Shown here in pieces: positions 36,792 to 46,054 of a stretch of DNA of 46,054 bases; position 1 is the stretch's first letter; every line of letters starts with the position of its first letter. A program made the translations under genes and the position numbers. The DNA comes from Candidatus Wallbacteria bacterium GWC2_49_35. GTDB lineage: Bacteria; Muiribacteriota; UBA9980. Where the stretch lies: assembly GCA_001791795.1 (NCBI GenBank), contig MGFH01000152.1:1-46054 (forward strand), in the 5' to 3' direction. The notes beneath the pieces are model-generated. The model saw nothing but the letters and a program-made list of their open reading frames with translations. It ran no database searches and was not told the DNA's origin.

Positions 36792-37856
36792 ATGTTTAGT
36801 TTTGGGTCGTCAAAATCGGCAATCGGCCTCGACGTAGGGACATACTCGGTGAAAATGGTTCATATGAAAAAGGGAAGCGCTGAACCTCAGATATTGAGTT
36901 TCGGCATAGCGCAATTTCCCCATGAAGGCGCGGTCGCCTCGGACGGCCAGATAGTCGATCCGAACGCCGTTTCCGAAGTGATCAAGGAGTTGTTCAAATC
37001 TTCGAAGGTAAAACCCGCCAACGTCGTTACGTGCCTTTCGAACCAGAACATCATTTCCCGTTTCATAAAAGTGCCCATGATGGCCGATAACGAACTCGAA
37101 GAAGCCGTCAAGTACGAGGCCGAGCAATACGTTCCATACGCCCTCGACGAAATGAACCTGAGTTTTTACAAACTTTCGCAGGTCGAAGAAGACGGCATAG
37201 CGCAGCATTTCATTCTTCTGGTCTGCGCCCAGAAAGACATCCTCAAAAATTTTCTCAACACGCTGAAAAACGCCGCGGTGACTCCTCAGATCGTCGACGT
37301 GGACAATCTGGCGATAATTAACGCCCTCGAAAAGGCCATCCGCCCGGACGAGGTCACCGCGATAATAGACATAGGCGCGAGTTCCACCAATATCAACATA
37401 ATAAAGGAAGGCGTCCTTAAATTCACGCGTAACATACTTATAGCCGGAAACAATATCACCAACGCCATTATGAACGTGCTCAAACTCGATTTCGCGCAGG
37501 CGGAAAATATCAAAACCGAAGAAGTCGTAGTTTCCACCAGCGAGGATAGCGAAGACAACGACGTTTCCGAAGTCGTAAGAAGCATCATAGAAGAACTCGC
37601 CTCTGAAATCAGACGCTCGTTCGACTACTATAAAGCGCAGCACCGCGAACATACCATCAACAGAATCCTTCTTTCGGGCGGTACCGCAAAATTAAAAAAT
37701 CTTGACGTGTTTTTAGCCAACGAACTCGGCGTAGAAGTCGAAAAGGCCAATCCGTTAGAAGGCATCGTGGCCAACGTCGCCAACGTCGATCAGCTTAACG
37801 AGCATCTGCTCGAACTAACCGCGGCAATTGGCCTTGCCCTGCGTGAGGTGATGTAA
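36792..37856 (+). CDS. pilM: type IV pilus assembly protein PilM
   Basis: 354 aa; IGLDVGTYSVKMVHM; EEAVKYEAEQYVPYALDEMNL; ILLSGGTAKLKNLDVFLANELGVEVEKANP. Confidence 0.95.
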   Translation: MFSFGSSKSAIGLDVGTYSVKMVHMKKGSAEPQILSFGIAQFPHEGAVASDGQIVDPNAVSEVIKELFKSSKVKPANVVTCLSNQNIISRFIKVPMMADNELEEAVKYEAEQYVPYALDEMNLSFYKLSQVEEDGIAQHFILLVCAQKDILKNFLNTLKNAAVTPQIVDVDNLAIINALEKAIRPDEVTAIIDIGASSTNINIIKEGVLKFTRNILIAGNNITNAIMNVLKLDFAQAENIKTEEVVVSTSEDSEDNDVSEVVRSIIEELASEIRRSFDYYKAQHREHTINRILLSGGTAKLKNLDVFLANELGVEVEKANPLEGIVANVANVDQLNEHLLELTAAIGLALREVM

Positions 37857-37858
37857 TA

Positions 37859-38551
37859 ATGATTAAAATCAACCTACTTCCGCAAAAGAAGCGAATGCAT
37901 CTGCCCAAGATACCGATCGGTACCATACTGGGCGTGCTGATACTGTTAGGACTCGGATACTACCTGTGGGTCATTCAGGAAGAGAACTTCCAGGCCCAGC
38001 TCGAAGATCTGGCCAACCAGATAAAAGAAAAGGAAAGAAAGAAAAAACAGGTGCTCGCCGACAAACAGGAAAAATTATCCGCCATAGACCAGCAGATCAA
38101 CTTATACAGGCAGCAGGTCAACCTTATAAAAAGGCTCATAGGCGCCGACATGGTCGCCTGGAGCGTCGTTTTCGAGGACCTCACCTACCTCGTGCCTAAA
38201 GAGACCGTATGGCTGAAGAGCTTCCAGTGCGAAGGCGACGCCAAGATACTCATGCAGGGCACCGCTCGCAGCGACCCGAACTTAGACCCTAAAAAGAACG
38301 AAGGCAAAAAGATCATGACCTCGATAGCCAAGTTCATTGAAAATCTCGACGAATGCTATTACATCGACAACGTATACCTGTCGAGTTCGCAGAAATCGCA
38401 GATGCACGGTCAGGATATTTATCAGTTCTCGCTCTCGGCTAAGATCGACCGCACCAAGAAAAACAGCGACGGCGGAGGCGAATCGGGCTCGGGTGAAGGA
38501 ACTGATTCATCGGGCGGCGGAACCGCAGCGCCCGCGGGAGGTGGCGAATAA
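37859..38551 (+). CDS. pilN: PilN-like type IV pilus inner-membrane protein
   Basis: MIKINLLPQKKRMHLPKIP...TM...; coiled coil; position after pilM. Confidence 0.9.
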   Translation: MIKINLLPQKKRMHLPKIPIGTILGVLILLGLGYYLWVIQEENFQAQLEDLANQIKEKERKKKQVLADKQEKLSAIDQQINLYRQQVNLIKRLIGADMVAWSVVFEDLTYLVPKETVWLKSFQCEGDAKILMQGTARSDPNLDPKKNEGKKIMTSIAKFIENLDECYYIDNVYLSSSQKSQMHGQDIYQFSLSAKIDRTKKNSDGGGESGSGEGTDSSGGGTAAPAGGGE

Positions 38552-39114
38552 TGAATAACACCAAGATAATGATATTCGTATTATTTATAATAATAGCCGC
38601 GTCGATGGTTGGCGTCTGGTACTTCGTTAACTTCAAGGAATTCGAAATACAGTACGACGACAAGATGGCCACGATCGAAAGCCTCGACAAGGCGATCGCG
38701 AACGCGAGCCAAGTCGAAGCCGACCTTCAGCGCAAGAACCAGGAGCTCGCCGAGGTCAAGGAAGAGTTCGAAAAACTCAAAAAGAAAGTACAGATAAGAG
38801 TGGACATACCCAAACTGCTCAAGGAAACCGAACAGGCCTCGCTCGACACCAAGGTAAAGTTCAACGAAATCAAGATAGAAAACCTCGTCCCCTACGAAGG
38901 GTACTCAGAAATACCCATAGAACTCCAGATCGTAGGCGGCTATCACGACCTCGGAAAGTATCTGAGAAAACTCGAGTACATGAAACTTTTCAACGTGAAC
39001 GCCGGAACGCTCCAACTGCAGCCGTTCATCGGCCGCGAGGGTTCGAACAAAGTCGAGATCAATATGACATTAAACGTTAAATCGTTCGTATTGAACGATA
39101 CCGGGGGGTTATAA
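38551..39114 (+). CDS. pilO: PilO-like type IV pilus inner-membrane protein
   Basis: 187 aa; N-terminal TM, coiled coil, EIPIELQIVGGYHDLGKYLRKLEYMKLFNVNAGTLQ. Confidence 0.9.
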   Translation: MNNTKIMIFVLFIIIAASMVGVWYFVNFKEFEIQYDDKMATIESLDKAIANASQVEADLQRKNQELAEVKEEFEKLKKKVQIRVDIPKLLKETEQASLDTKVKFNEIKIENLVPYEGYSEIPIELQIVGGYHDLGKYLRKLEYMKLFNVNAGTLQLQPFIGREGSNKVEINMTLNVKSFVLNDTGGL

Positions 39115-39117
39115 AAT

Positions 39118-39723
39118 ATGAAAGAATTGATATTAAAAAAGAAAATATCACTTTTTAAGGCCGTATTCTTTTTATTCATAATATTCTGCCTTCTCGGATG
39201 GCTGAACATGGCCTCCGCCCAGGACGAAGCGGCGCCGGTTCCCGGCGCTGAAACCGGGGCTGAAACCGCGCCCGGCGAGGAAACTCCCGCCGCCGAAACG
39301 CCCGCGCCCGCTGCCGAAACGCCGGAGGCCGAGCCCGCCGCAGCGGCTCCCGCGGCTGAGCCCGACGTCGAAGAACCGTTCAAGGAATACGAGCCCAAAG
39401 ACAAAAGCAAGGATCCCAAGGACCCTTTCAAACCGTTGATCGCTCCTCCGCCGCCGGTGACTCCGCCTACGCAGCAGTCCGTCAACATCCAGAAAAAAAC
39501 CGAGGTTCAGGTTCCGCCGCTGCCGATCAAAGTGACGTTCATCGTCGGCTCCGACGCTAAAAAAGTCGCCGTGCTGCAGCTTAACAATAAAACCTACGAC
39601 ATGTCCGCCGGCGAACAGGAAGATTCGGGGCTTTTCAAGGTCCTCGAAATAACCGACAACAAGGTCAAGATATGGGACTCGCGCGTTCAGAAAGAGCGCG
39701 ACATACCGCTTCAGGGCCTGTAA
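39118..39723 (+). CDS. PilP-like protein with Pro/Ala/Glu-rich linker
   Basis: 201 aa; N-terminal TM, (A/P/E)-rich region, DPFKPLIAPPPPVTPP, small beta domain VTFIVGSDAKKVAVLQLNNKTYDMSAGEQ; position between pilO and pilQ. Confidence 0.7.
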   Translation: MKELILKKKISLFKAVFFLFIIFCLLGWLNMASAQDEAAPVPGAETGAETAPGEETPAAETPAPAAETPEAEPAAAAPAAEPDVEEPFKEYEPKDKSKDPKDPFKPLIAPPPPVTPPTQQSVNIQKKTEVQVPPLPIKVTFIVGSDAKKVAVLQLNNKTYDMSAGEQEDSGLFKVLEITDNKVKIWDSRVQKERDIPLQGL

Positions 39724-39906
39724 ACCGGGCGTGACGGTCCGGAATTTAAAATGTATTTTTACATAATTAATAAAACACGTTAAATTTTTTGAAATAACTT
39801 ACGATATACATACATAGCACCAAAAGTAAAACCATCTGTTTTTTTATAGTCATAACAATAAATAACTAATTTAAATCAACATACGAAGAATCAAGGGAGG
39901 TATCTT

Positions 39907-41253
39907 ATGAACCACGGGTCACTAAGCCGCAATCGTTTCGGTCCGCTCTCAGGCGCGGGCCTCACGCTTGCAATTTTTATTTTCACGATCGCAGCCGGCC
40001 AGATGGCGTTTACCGCGCCTCTGTGGGCGCAAAGCGGAAGCTCCAACGAATATATCTCGATGAGCACGCAGGGCGCGGGCGAAGACATCCGCCAGGTCGT
40101 TAAAACCATAGCAAAACAGGCGAGCGTCAACATCCTCTGCGATAGATCGGTTTCAGGAAAGGTCGTATTCGCGCTCAAAGACGTATATTACGAAACGGCC
40201 CTGCAATTGATCGCCAAAACCAACAACCTCGCCGTCAGAAAAGAAGGCAACACCTTCATCATCGGCCAGGCGAAAAACTTAGCGGAAGGTTTCGACAGAA
40301 ACACCACGCGCAACTACAAGCTGAACTTCGCCAGACCCGAAGACGTGCAGAAAACCATTTCCGAGGTCTACAAATCGACCACGGGCACTCCTTTAAAAGT
40401 AGCGGTGGACAAACGCATCAACTCAATCGTCGTCCAGGGCACCAAGGAGCAGCTCGACCAGATATCAGAGCTCGTAAAACAGCTCGACGTGAAGGTTCAT
40501 CAGGTATTGATCGAAGCTAAAATAGTGGAAGTTTCGACCACCGGACAGCGCCATCTCGGTATGAACTGGGGATGGGGCGCGGGTCAGTATTCAGAAGGCA
40601 AAGCATCTTCGACGGGCAAGATCGCGGCCATCACCGAAGCCCAGGCCAAAAACGCCAGCGCGACATCCTATCGTCCCGACTTAACGAGTCTTGCGACTGG
40701 CGGTAACGGCGACGTTTTCAAACTCGGCGATTTCTTCAGGGGCCCGATGTTCTTCGAAGCCACGCTCAACGCTCTTGAAACCAGCGGCCACGGCAAGACC
40801 CTCACCAATCCCAAGATCGCGACCCTCAACGGCCAGAAGGCCAATATCGAAGTCGGCAGAAAGATCGCTTACTACACCGGCGGCGACCAGGGCGCGGGCG
40901 AAAAAGACGTAGGCGTTAAACTCGTAATCACCCCGCAGATAAACGACGAAGGCTGGATCACGGCCGAAATCGCGCCTGAAGTAAGTTTCCTCGAAGGCTA
41001 CGACCAGGCTACCGGAAAACTGCCTCTGATAGGCCGAAGGCTCGCGAGCACGGTCGTCAGGGTCAAGGACGGCGAAGAGATCCTCATCGGCGGCCTGATC
41101 AACGAAGAAGGAACCTCCGACACGTCGCGGTTCCCCGTGCTGGGAAACATTCCGCTGCTGAAGACCTTCTTCTCCAGCAAAAAGAACGACGAACGAACCC
41201 AGCAGCTGATAATTCTCGTCAAACCGTCGATCATACCCGAATCGGAAAGTTAG
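39907..41253 (+). CDS. pilQ: PilQ-like secretin
   Basis: 448 aa; QASVNILCDRSVSGKVVFALKDVYYETALQLIAKTNNL; QVLIEAKIVEVSTTGQRHLGMNWG; GEEILIGGLINEE...FPVLGNIPLLKTFFSSKKND..QQLIILVKPSII. Confidence 0.93.
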   Translation: MNHGSLSRNRFGPLSGAGLTLAIFIFTIAAGQMAFTAPLWAQSGSSNEYISMSTQGAGEDIRQVVKTIAKQASVNILCDRSVSGKVVFALKDVYYETALQLIAKTNNLAVRKEGNTFIIGQAKNLAEGFDRNTTRNYKLNFARPEDVQKTISEVYKSTTGTPLKVAVDKRINSIVVQGTKEQLDQISELVKQLDVKVHQVLIEAKIVEVSTTGQRHLGMNWGWGAGQYSEGKASSTGKIAAITEAQAKNASATSYRPDLTSLATGGNGDVFKLGDFFRGPMFFEATLNALETSGHGKTLTNPKIATLNGQKANIEVGRKIAYYTGGDQGAGEKDVGVKLVITPQINDEGWITAEIAPEVSFLEGYDQATGKLPLIGRRLASTVVRVKDGEEILIGGLINEEGTSDTSRFPVLGNIPLLKTFFSSKKNDERTQQLIILVKPSIIPESES

Positions 41254-41295
41254 CGGCCAGGGTCCAGATCTGAAATCTGACCGCGTTAATAAATG

Positions 41296-41337
41296 AAATC
41301 AAAAACCGCCGGAAGAAACTCCGGCGGTTTTTGATTT
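41296..41337. terminator. Rho-independent terminator after pilQ
   Basis: aaatcaaaaaccgccgg-aagaaact-ccggcggtttttgattt, 17-bp perfect stem. Confidence 0.95.
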
Positions 41338-41428
41338 TATAATTCACTTTTTCTTTAAAATTAAAAGCGCGCCGTGCCCGTTAGCGCTTTATATTTTTAC
41401 ATTCGTTCATCTGTATATATGGGAACTG

Positions 41429-42589
41429 TCAGTCTTCGATATCGTCGCCGTCCGGCGATAACTGTTTTTCGCTGAGGGCATTGCTCAATTCCGCCCAGCC
41501 CGGATAGATCTTAGCGGCCATATCGTAAATCTCGCGCGCCGATTTTTCATTACCGACGGCCCTGTAGGCGCGTATCAGCGTTATGTACATATTGCCGAGC
41601 CTTTTATCGATGGTCAAAGCCTGATTTAAAAACTTGAACATTTCCGCCGTGTTCTGCTTCTCGTATTGCGCGTAAAAAGCGTCCTCGACGGGCTGTATCT
41701 TTAAAAAAGCCTTGTAAAGAGCGCCGCCGATACGGTTTAAAATGGCTTCCTCGTCTTTATCGATCATGGCGTTATATTTATCGAAATCCATAGCCAGCTT
41801 GTCGTCGAGCTTGTATAATTCGAAAAAATCGCCGTGCATCGAGCAGCGCGCGATCACTTCGTAATTCTGCGAATCGTTGTTCTTATCGACGCCGAGGGTT
41901 ATCTCGGCGCTCTGAGGACATGATACGCCTTCAGCTAGAAGGCCTTTGGTTTTAAGAAGTTCGAGATCCACTTTCGCGGGCAGCTGCATGTCCTCGTATA
42001 AAACCTGAAGGAGGCTGGCCGCCTTATAGACTGCGCGCGTGTTAAGATAACACTGGCGCCGCGTATCGTTCATTTTTATGTAGCGCTTTTCGGAAATGGA
42101 ATTTATCTTCAATTCGCCGCCGGCGTTTTTTATAAGATTGAACTCCTGCTTTATTATTTCGCCGTCGCCTTCGTAAACGCATGACGCTTCGCCGAACCCG
42201 TTGACCGTTATGGCGCGCTTGTAGTTTTTTATGATGTGGCGGTCGATCATGTAAAAATTATTGACGCACTCTCCGCCTATTTCGGTCGTAACGAAACGTT
42301 CGTAATTACTGCCGCTTTCAAGAAGCGATTTCAGGAATTCGTCTATAACGGAGGACGCTCGCGAAAAATCGGACGAGGGAAGAAACGCCTCGCGCGGTTC
42401 GGAACCGGCGTCTTCGCCTTCGGGCGGCTGCTGAGCGGAGCCGGGCGCAGCGGAGCACGCCGCCGCCAGCACGACGACAATCACAGCCGTGAGAAAGTAT
42501 TTCAAGGCCCACCCCGGGCATGTATTTTTAAATTCGATCGTTTTATTCATAATTATATCCACCCGCGTAAAAAAATATTGACCGGTCAC
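41429..42589 (-). CDS. lipoprotein with TPR-like C-terminus
   Basis: 386 aa; lipobox VVVLAAAC after TM; C-terminal FKFLNQALTIDKRLGNMYITLIRAYRAVGNEKSAREIYDMAAKIYP. Likely start is the internal ATG at 42550 (MNKTIEFKN). Confidence 0.65.
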   Translation of the reverse strand: MTGQYFFTRVDIIMNKTIEFKNTCPGWALKYFLTAVIVVVLAAACSAAPGSAQQPPEGEDAGSEPREAFLPSSDFSRASSVIDEFLKSLLESGSNYERFVTTEIGGECVNNFYMIDRHIIKNYKRAITVNGFGEASCVYEGDGEIIKQEFNLIKNAGGELKINSISEKRYIKMNDTRRQCYLNTRAVYKAASLLQVLYEDMQLPAKVDLELLKTKGLLAEGVSCPQSAEITLGVDKNNDSQNYEVIARCSMHGDFFELYKLDDKLAMDFDKYNAMIDKDEEAILNRIGGALYKAFLKIQPVEDAFYAQYEKQNTAEMFKFLNQALTIDKRLGNMYITLIRAYRAVGNEKSAREIYDMAAKIYPGWAELSNALSEKQLSPDGDDIED

Positions 42590-42634
42590 TGAAAAACTAA
42601 TTATATCACAATTTTATGCCGATATCAAGATAAT

Positions 42635-43528
42635 ATGAGAGTAAAATTTTTCGCGATATTTTTAATATCGATGGCCTTTTTCGCCGCCGGCGCTCAGGCG
42701 GCGTACGCGAAAAGCTCCGGCGGTTTCCGGTTCAGGCTTTCAGGCTACGTTTCCTGCCTGAAAGATTCCTCTCCGCTGGATGGCGTTTCCATTAAGCTCA
42801 ACGGTAAAAAGCAAAAAATCAAAACCGCTCCTTCCGGTTATTATGAGATGAATTTAACCGCCGGAAAATATAAAATATCATTTTCGAAAAATGGCTACAA
42901 AGACGGTGGGTTTTCTTTAGAATCAACCGATTTCGAATTTCCTGAAACTGAAATATCGCGTAACGCCGCGCTCGAACCCGTCGAAAAAAGCCTGAAGGTA
43001 AGAGGGCGGCTTATCGACCGCGTTTCCGGCGAAGGCGTACGGGCGGAAATGCGCGTCAACGACGAAATAATCATATCCGGCCATGACGGCTACTTCGAGT
43101 GCGAGACCTTTCCCGGAGAGGTCAGCCTGAAAGTTTACAGCAAAGCGCACCGGCCGTACGGTAAAACATTCAAAAAAAGTAATATTTACGAACTGGACAA
43201 AGAACTGGAGATCTTTCTGCAGCGCTACACACTTTTTTCGACAGCCGAAGGAGTCGTAATGGAGAAAAAAAACTCGGCGCCGGTTTACGAAGCGGTGGTG
43301 GAGATCGCCGGAAAAAGGGTATTGACCGACGACCGCGGGCGCTTTTTCATGGAGATCAACGAATCGGGCCCGCAAAAGCTGGTGTGCTCGAGGGACGGCT
43401 TTGAAAAAGTAACGAAAGCTATTAAATTAAAAGCCGGCCGAAATAAAATAAAGATTTATTTAAACATAAAAGAAAAAGGGCTGATCGAAAAGCTCAGGGA
43501 AAAATATGAAAAAGAAATTATTCATTAG
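42635..43528 (+). CDS. exported protein with carboxypeptidase-regulatory-like repeats
   Basis: 297 aa; signal peptide; three similar units (FRLSGYVSCLKDSSPLDGVSIKLNGKKQKIKTAPSGYYEMNLTAGKYKISFSKNGY; LKVRGRLIDRVSGEGVRAEMRVND; TAEGVVMEKKNSAPVYEAVVEIAGKRVLTDDRGRFFMEI). Confidence 0.8.
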   Translation: MRVKFFAIFLISMAFFAAGAQAAYAKSSGGFRFRLSGYVSCLKDSSPLDGVSIKLNGKKQKIKTAPSGYYEMNLTAGKYKISFSKNGYKDGGFSLESTDFEFPETEISRNAALEPVEKSLKVRGRLIDRVSGEGVRAEMRVNDEIIISGHDGYFECETFPGEVSLKVYSKAHRPYGKTFKKSNIYELDKELEIFLQRYTLFSTAEGVVMEKKNSAPVYEAVVEIAGKRVLTDDRGRFFMEINESGPQKLVCSRDGFEKVTKAIKLKAGRNKIKIYLNIKEKGLIEKLREKYEKEIIH

Positions 43529-44018
43529 TTATACGCTCATAAAACTTCTGGTCATAATACTTTTCAGCACCGGCTGCCTTCAAAAGGACCGCGACGTGTT
43601 CTGGTCGGGGACTAATTACGGCGACGACGAACCCGTAAAAGCACTTATGACAAACCTCGCCGCCGGGCTGAACCGCCGCGAGATAAGCGCCGTGATGAAC
43701 TGTTTCGACGAATCGCTGAACTTTCCCGATTCGCTGAATCCGTCCATAAAGGTCACCTACAGGACCTTAATGTACGATTACCTCGATTTTTTCAAAAAGA
43801 TCGAGAGCATCGGTTATGAATTCAACGACCAGTACATAATATTGAGCGAACACACGGCCAAGGTCACCATAAAATTGCGCAAGCGCTACAAGGCCGTATC
43901 GCCGTTCTCGCATTCCGTCGACGCCGACGTCGCCGAAACGGTCATTATCACCAAAAATAGCGCCGGAAACTGGCGCATCACCCAGATAAACGAGCTTCTG
44001 CCGCCCCGCATCTATTAG
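43506..44018 (+). CDS. lipoprotein, NTF2-like fold possible
   Basis: 170 aa; lipobox LFSTGC; overlaps the previous CDS by 23 bp; SAVMNCFDESLNFPDSLNPSIKVTYRTLMYDYLDFFKKIESIGYEFND... GNWRITQINELLPPRIY. Confidence 0.65.
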   Translation: MKKKLFISYTLIKLLVIILFSTGCLQKDRDVFWSGTNYGDDEPVKALMTNLAAGLNRREISAVMNCFDESLNFPDSLNPSIKVTYRTLMYDYLDFFKKIESIGYEFNDQYIILSEHTAKVTIKLRKRYKAVSPFSHSVDADVAETVIITKNSAGNWRITQINELLPPRIY

Positions 44019-44048
44019 CCGGAGCCGGAAGCGCAGACCGCGAAAAGA

Positions 44049-46054
44049 TCATTTTTCGTCCAGCGGCGTCAGTTTATGCCGGCCTTCGATATCCTCGTAA
44101 ACAGCCCTCATAAGTTCCGCGACGCTCCAGGCCTGGCTGATACAGCCCGCCGGCCGCCTCGGCTCGTCACCGTCAAAAATTTCAGATATCGACATAAGGC
44201 CGGCTTCTTTCAGGTGCGGTTTAAAGTTATCTATAATTTGCGAACAAAACCCGGCGGTTTCGGCGTCGTACCCGCGCACGCGAAGTTTCGCGGATATAAA
44301 AGGGCCGATGAGATATGCCCAGACGGTGCCCTGATGGTAGGCGCAGTCGCGGGCGTACCTGCCGCCTTCGTAGCGGGGTTTATATTCCGCTTCGCCCGGG
44401 GCGAGCGAGCGAAGCCCGCGTTCGGTGAGCAGATGCGTTTCGACGGTATCGACAATGTCCGCGGCGAGGCGCAGCCCGACTGGCGAAAACGGAAGGCTCA
44501 CGGCGAAAATCTGGTTCGGGCGAATCCGGGCTGACACGCCGCCGCTATTTTCGCCGGCGGGGCCGAAGCAGTCGAGCACGTCATAAAGCCCGCCGCCGGC
44601 AGGTTTTTTAAATTTCTGTGCAAAATGCGTTTTAACGCCGTTTATCAGAACGTCATATTTTTTATCGATATTCACTTTCAGGAGTCCGGCGAAAAACCTG
44701 TAAACGCATAAAGCATTGTACCACAGAGCGTTTATCTCGACGGCCTTGCCGGAACGCGGCGTAACGACGAAACCGTTCACCTTCGCGTCCATCCATGTAA
44801 GCTGGACGTCCGGGCCGCCCTGAGTTATGAGACAGTCGGCCGCGTCCATTCTGATGTTGAAATCGGTGCCGGAGATATAATTATCGATGATCTCCTTCAT
44901 CGGCCGCATCGAATTTTCGATGAAATAAAGGTCGCCCGTATAAAGGTAATATTTATAAAGCGCGTGAAAGTACCACAGCGACGCGTCGACGGTGTTGTAC
45001 TCGGGCGGAGCGCTCGAATCGTCGCTGAAGCGGTTGGGGACTATGCCGTCTTTTATATTTTCTGAAAAGGTGCTTAATATCTCGCGGCAGACGTCGAATT
45101 TTTTCGTCACGAGCGTAAGGCCGCCGAGCGATATCATGGTGTCACGGCCCCAATCCGAAAACCAGTGGTAGCCGGCGATGATAGTTTTTTTGCCCGTGGA
45201 GCGGCGCGAAACGATGAACGAATCGGCCGCGTAAGCGAGCTCGCCGACCATACCGCACTCCGGCGGAAGATTATTAGCGATATCGAATATTCTTTTTTCG
45301 TTGTTTTTCTCGAGCTTCGATACCGGAACGGCGTCCGCGCCTTCTTCGGCGGAGGCTGTCACGCTGACGCTTTCGCCCGGCTTCAAAACGATCGTGAAAC
45401 GCCCCGGGCACAGCAGGTCTTCAGAGCACTCCTCGCCGCGTTCGACTTCTCCGCCCAGCAGAAATCCTCTGTTCCAGACCTCATTGCGCTTGAACACAGC
45501 CCGGTCGGACGTTAAAAACAGTATGCGCTCTCCGAGCTTTTCGCCGGCGAAATTTATCCTGACGTGCTTGTTGAGATGACTTACGGAATGGGTGAATCCG
45601 GGCTTCGAGGCGCAGGTGTTCGCGTGGAAATCGCGAAATGTGACCAGCGGGTATAATTTCAGAGTATAAGGCCCCGGCGCGCTTACAAGCGTATATTTTA
45701 CAACCGTCGTGTTATGGCCGTACACCATGAATACCTTCTTGGCAAGGACCACTCCGCCGCCCATACAGTATGTGAATACGGGCTCGGGCGTAAGTTCGAA
45801 ACTCTCCAGGTAAAGATGTCCGCGCGGCTGTATCACGTTATTCGAATATAGATTACAGGAAAGAAAATATTCTTCGCTCGCCGTCGAAAGTTCTTCTTCG
45901 ATCTTCGAAAGAAGCATATAGCGGTCGACCGGCGGATTGAATGCCGCGACCAGAAGCCCGTGGTATTTGCGGGCGTTGGCCCCGACGGCGGTCGACGACG
46001 CGAAGCCGCCGAGACCGTTTGGAACCAGCCACTCTAAAGAAGAAGCGCGGTCAA
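44049..46054 (-). CDS. glycogen-debranching / amylo-alpha-1,6-glucosidase-like enzyme, N-terminus cut by window edge
   Basis: Frame continues upstream of the track's Met 45917: ...EWLVPNGLGGFASSTAVGANARKYHGLLVAAFNPPVDRYMLLSKIEEEL, the conserved GDE N-terminus; YHWFSDWGRDTMISLGGL and RYARDCAYHQGTVWAYLIGPFI downstream. Confidence 0.93.
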   Translation of the reverse strand, partial: DRASSLEWLVPNGLGGFASSTAVGANARKYHGLLVAAFNPPVDRYMLLSKIEEELSTASEEYFLSCNLYSNNVIQPRGHLYLESFELTPEPVFTYCMGGGVVLAKKVFMVYGHNTTVVKYTLVSAPGPYTLKLYPLVTFRDFHANTCASKPGFTHSVSHLNKHVRINFAGEKLGERILFLTSDRAVFKRNEVWNRGFLLGGEVERGEECSEDLLCPGRFTIVLKPGESVSVTASAEEGADAVPVSKLEKNNEKRIFDIANNLPPECGMVGELAYAADSFIVSRRSTGKKTIIAGYHWFSDWGRDTMISLGGLTLVTKKFDVCREILSTFSENIKDGIVPNRFSDDSSAPPEYNTVDASLWYFHALYKYYLYTGDLYFIENSMRPMKEIIDNYISGTDFNIRMDAADCLITQGGPDVQLTWMDAKVNGFVVTPRSGKAVEINALWYNALCVYRFFAGLLKVNIDKKYDVLINGVKTHFAQKFKKPAGGGLYDVLDCFGPAGENSGGVSARIRPNQIFAVSLPFSPVGLRLAADIVDTVETHLLTERGLRSLAPGEAEYKPRYEGGRYARDCAYHQGTVWAYLIGPFISAKLRVRGYDAETAGFCSQIIDNFKPHLKEAGLMSISEIFDGDEPRRPAGCISQAWSVAELMRAVYEDIEGRHKLTPLDEK

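Noticed and set aside
36810-37652. 280-aa minus-strand ORF antisense to pilM
   Set aside because: Antisense shadow of a clear PilM gene; no start context or motif.
1-46054. Searched by eye for CRISPR arrays, transposases, phage genes, tRNA/rRNA and classical toxin-antitoxin pairs
   Set aside because: None seen; no repeat-spacer periodicity, no integrase/transposase motifs, no cloverleaf noticed. A tRNAscan/Infernal run would be needed to exclude small RNAs fully.

Overview
This is a chromosomal window from a bacterium that appears double-membraned; I infer this from the PilQ secretin, PorV-like protein, lipoproteins and exported proteins, and I cannot assign a species. Conserved blocks: pnp (partial) and rpsO; a DtxR/MntR-type regulator followed by three exported beta-propeller-like proteins; a TPR protein; a divergent leuCD-like pair; pilT; an SPFH/zinc-ribbon protein; type I asparaginase; an M50 protease; a Cu-type P1B ATPase; a LysE exporter; yebC-ruvC-ruvA-ruvB; SpoIID; pilMNOPQ; and a glycogen-debranching-like enzyme (partial). 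Main candidate for a new system (24.8-32.2 kb): two tandem paralogous proteins with a cytoplasmic HEAT-repeat array, one TM helix and a degenerate UshA/5'-nucleotidase-like domain lacking the usual metal ligands, followed 2 bp later by a membrane class III nucleotidyl cyclase that carries its own C-terminal HEAT-like repeats. Other points of interest: an uncalled 21-aa Lys/Ala-rich microprotein gene with its own promoter and terminator (15383-15448); a double-Myb/SANT protein with a C-terminus resembling the PcrA/UvrD Tudor domain; a perfect 26-bp palindrome inside the predicted promoter of a small HEAT-repeat gene; and a LeuC-like protein with an Asp-His to Asp-Cys change. All family calls come from reading motifs; no database search was run.
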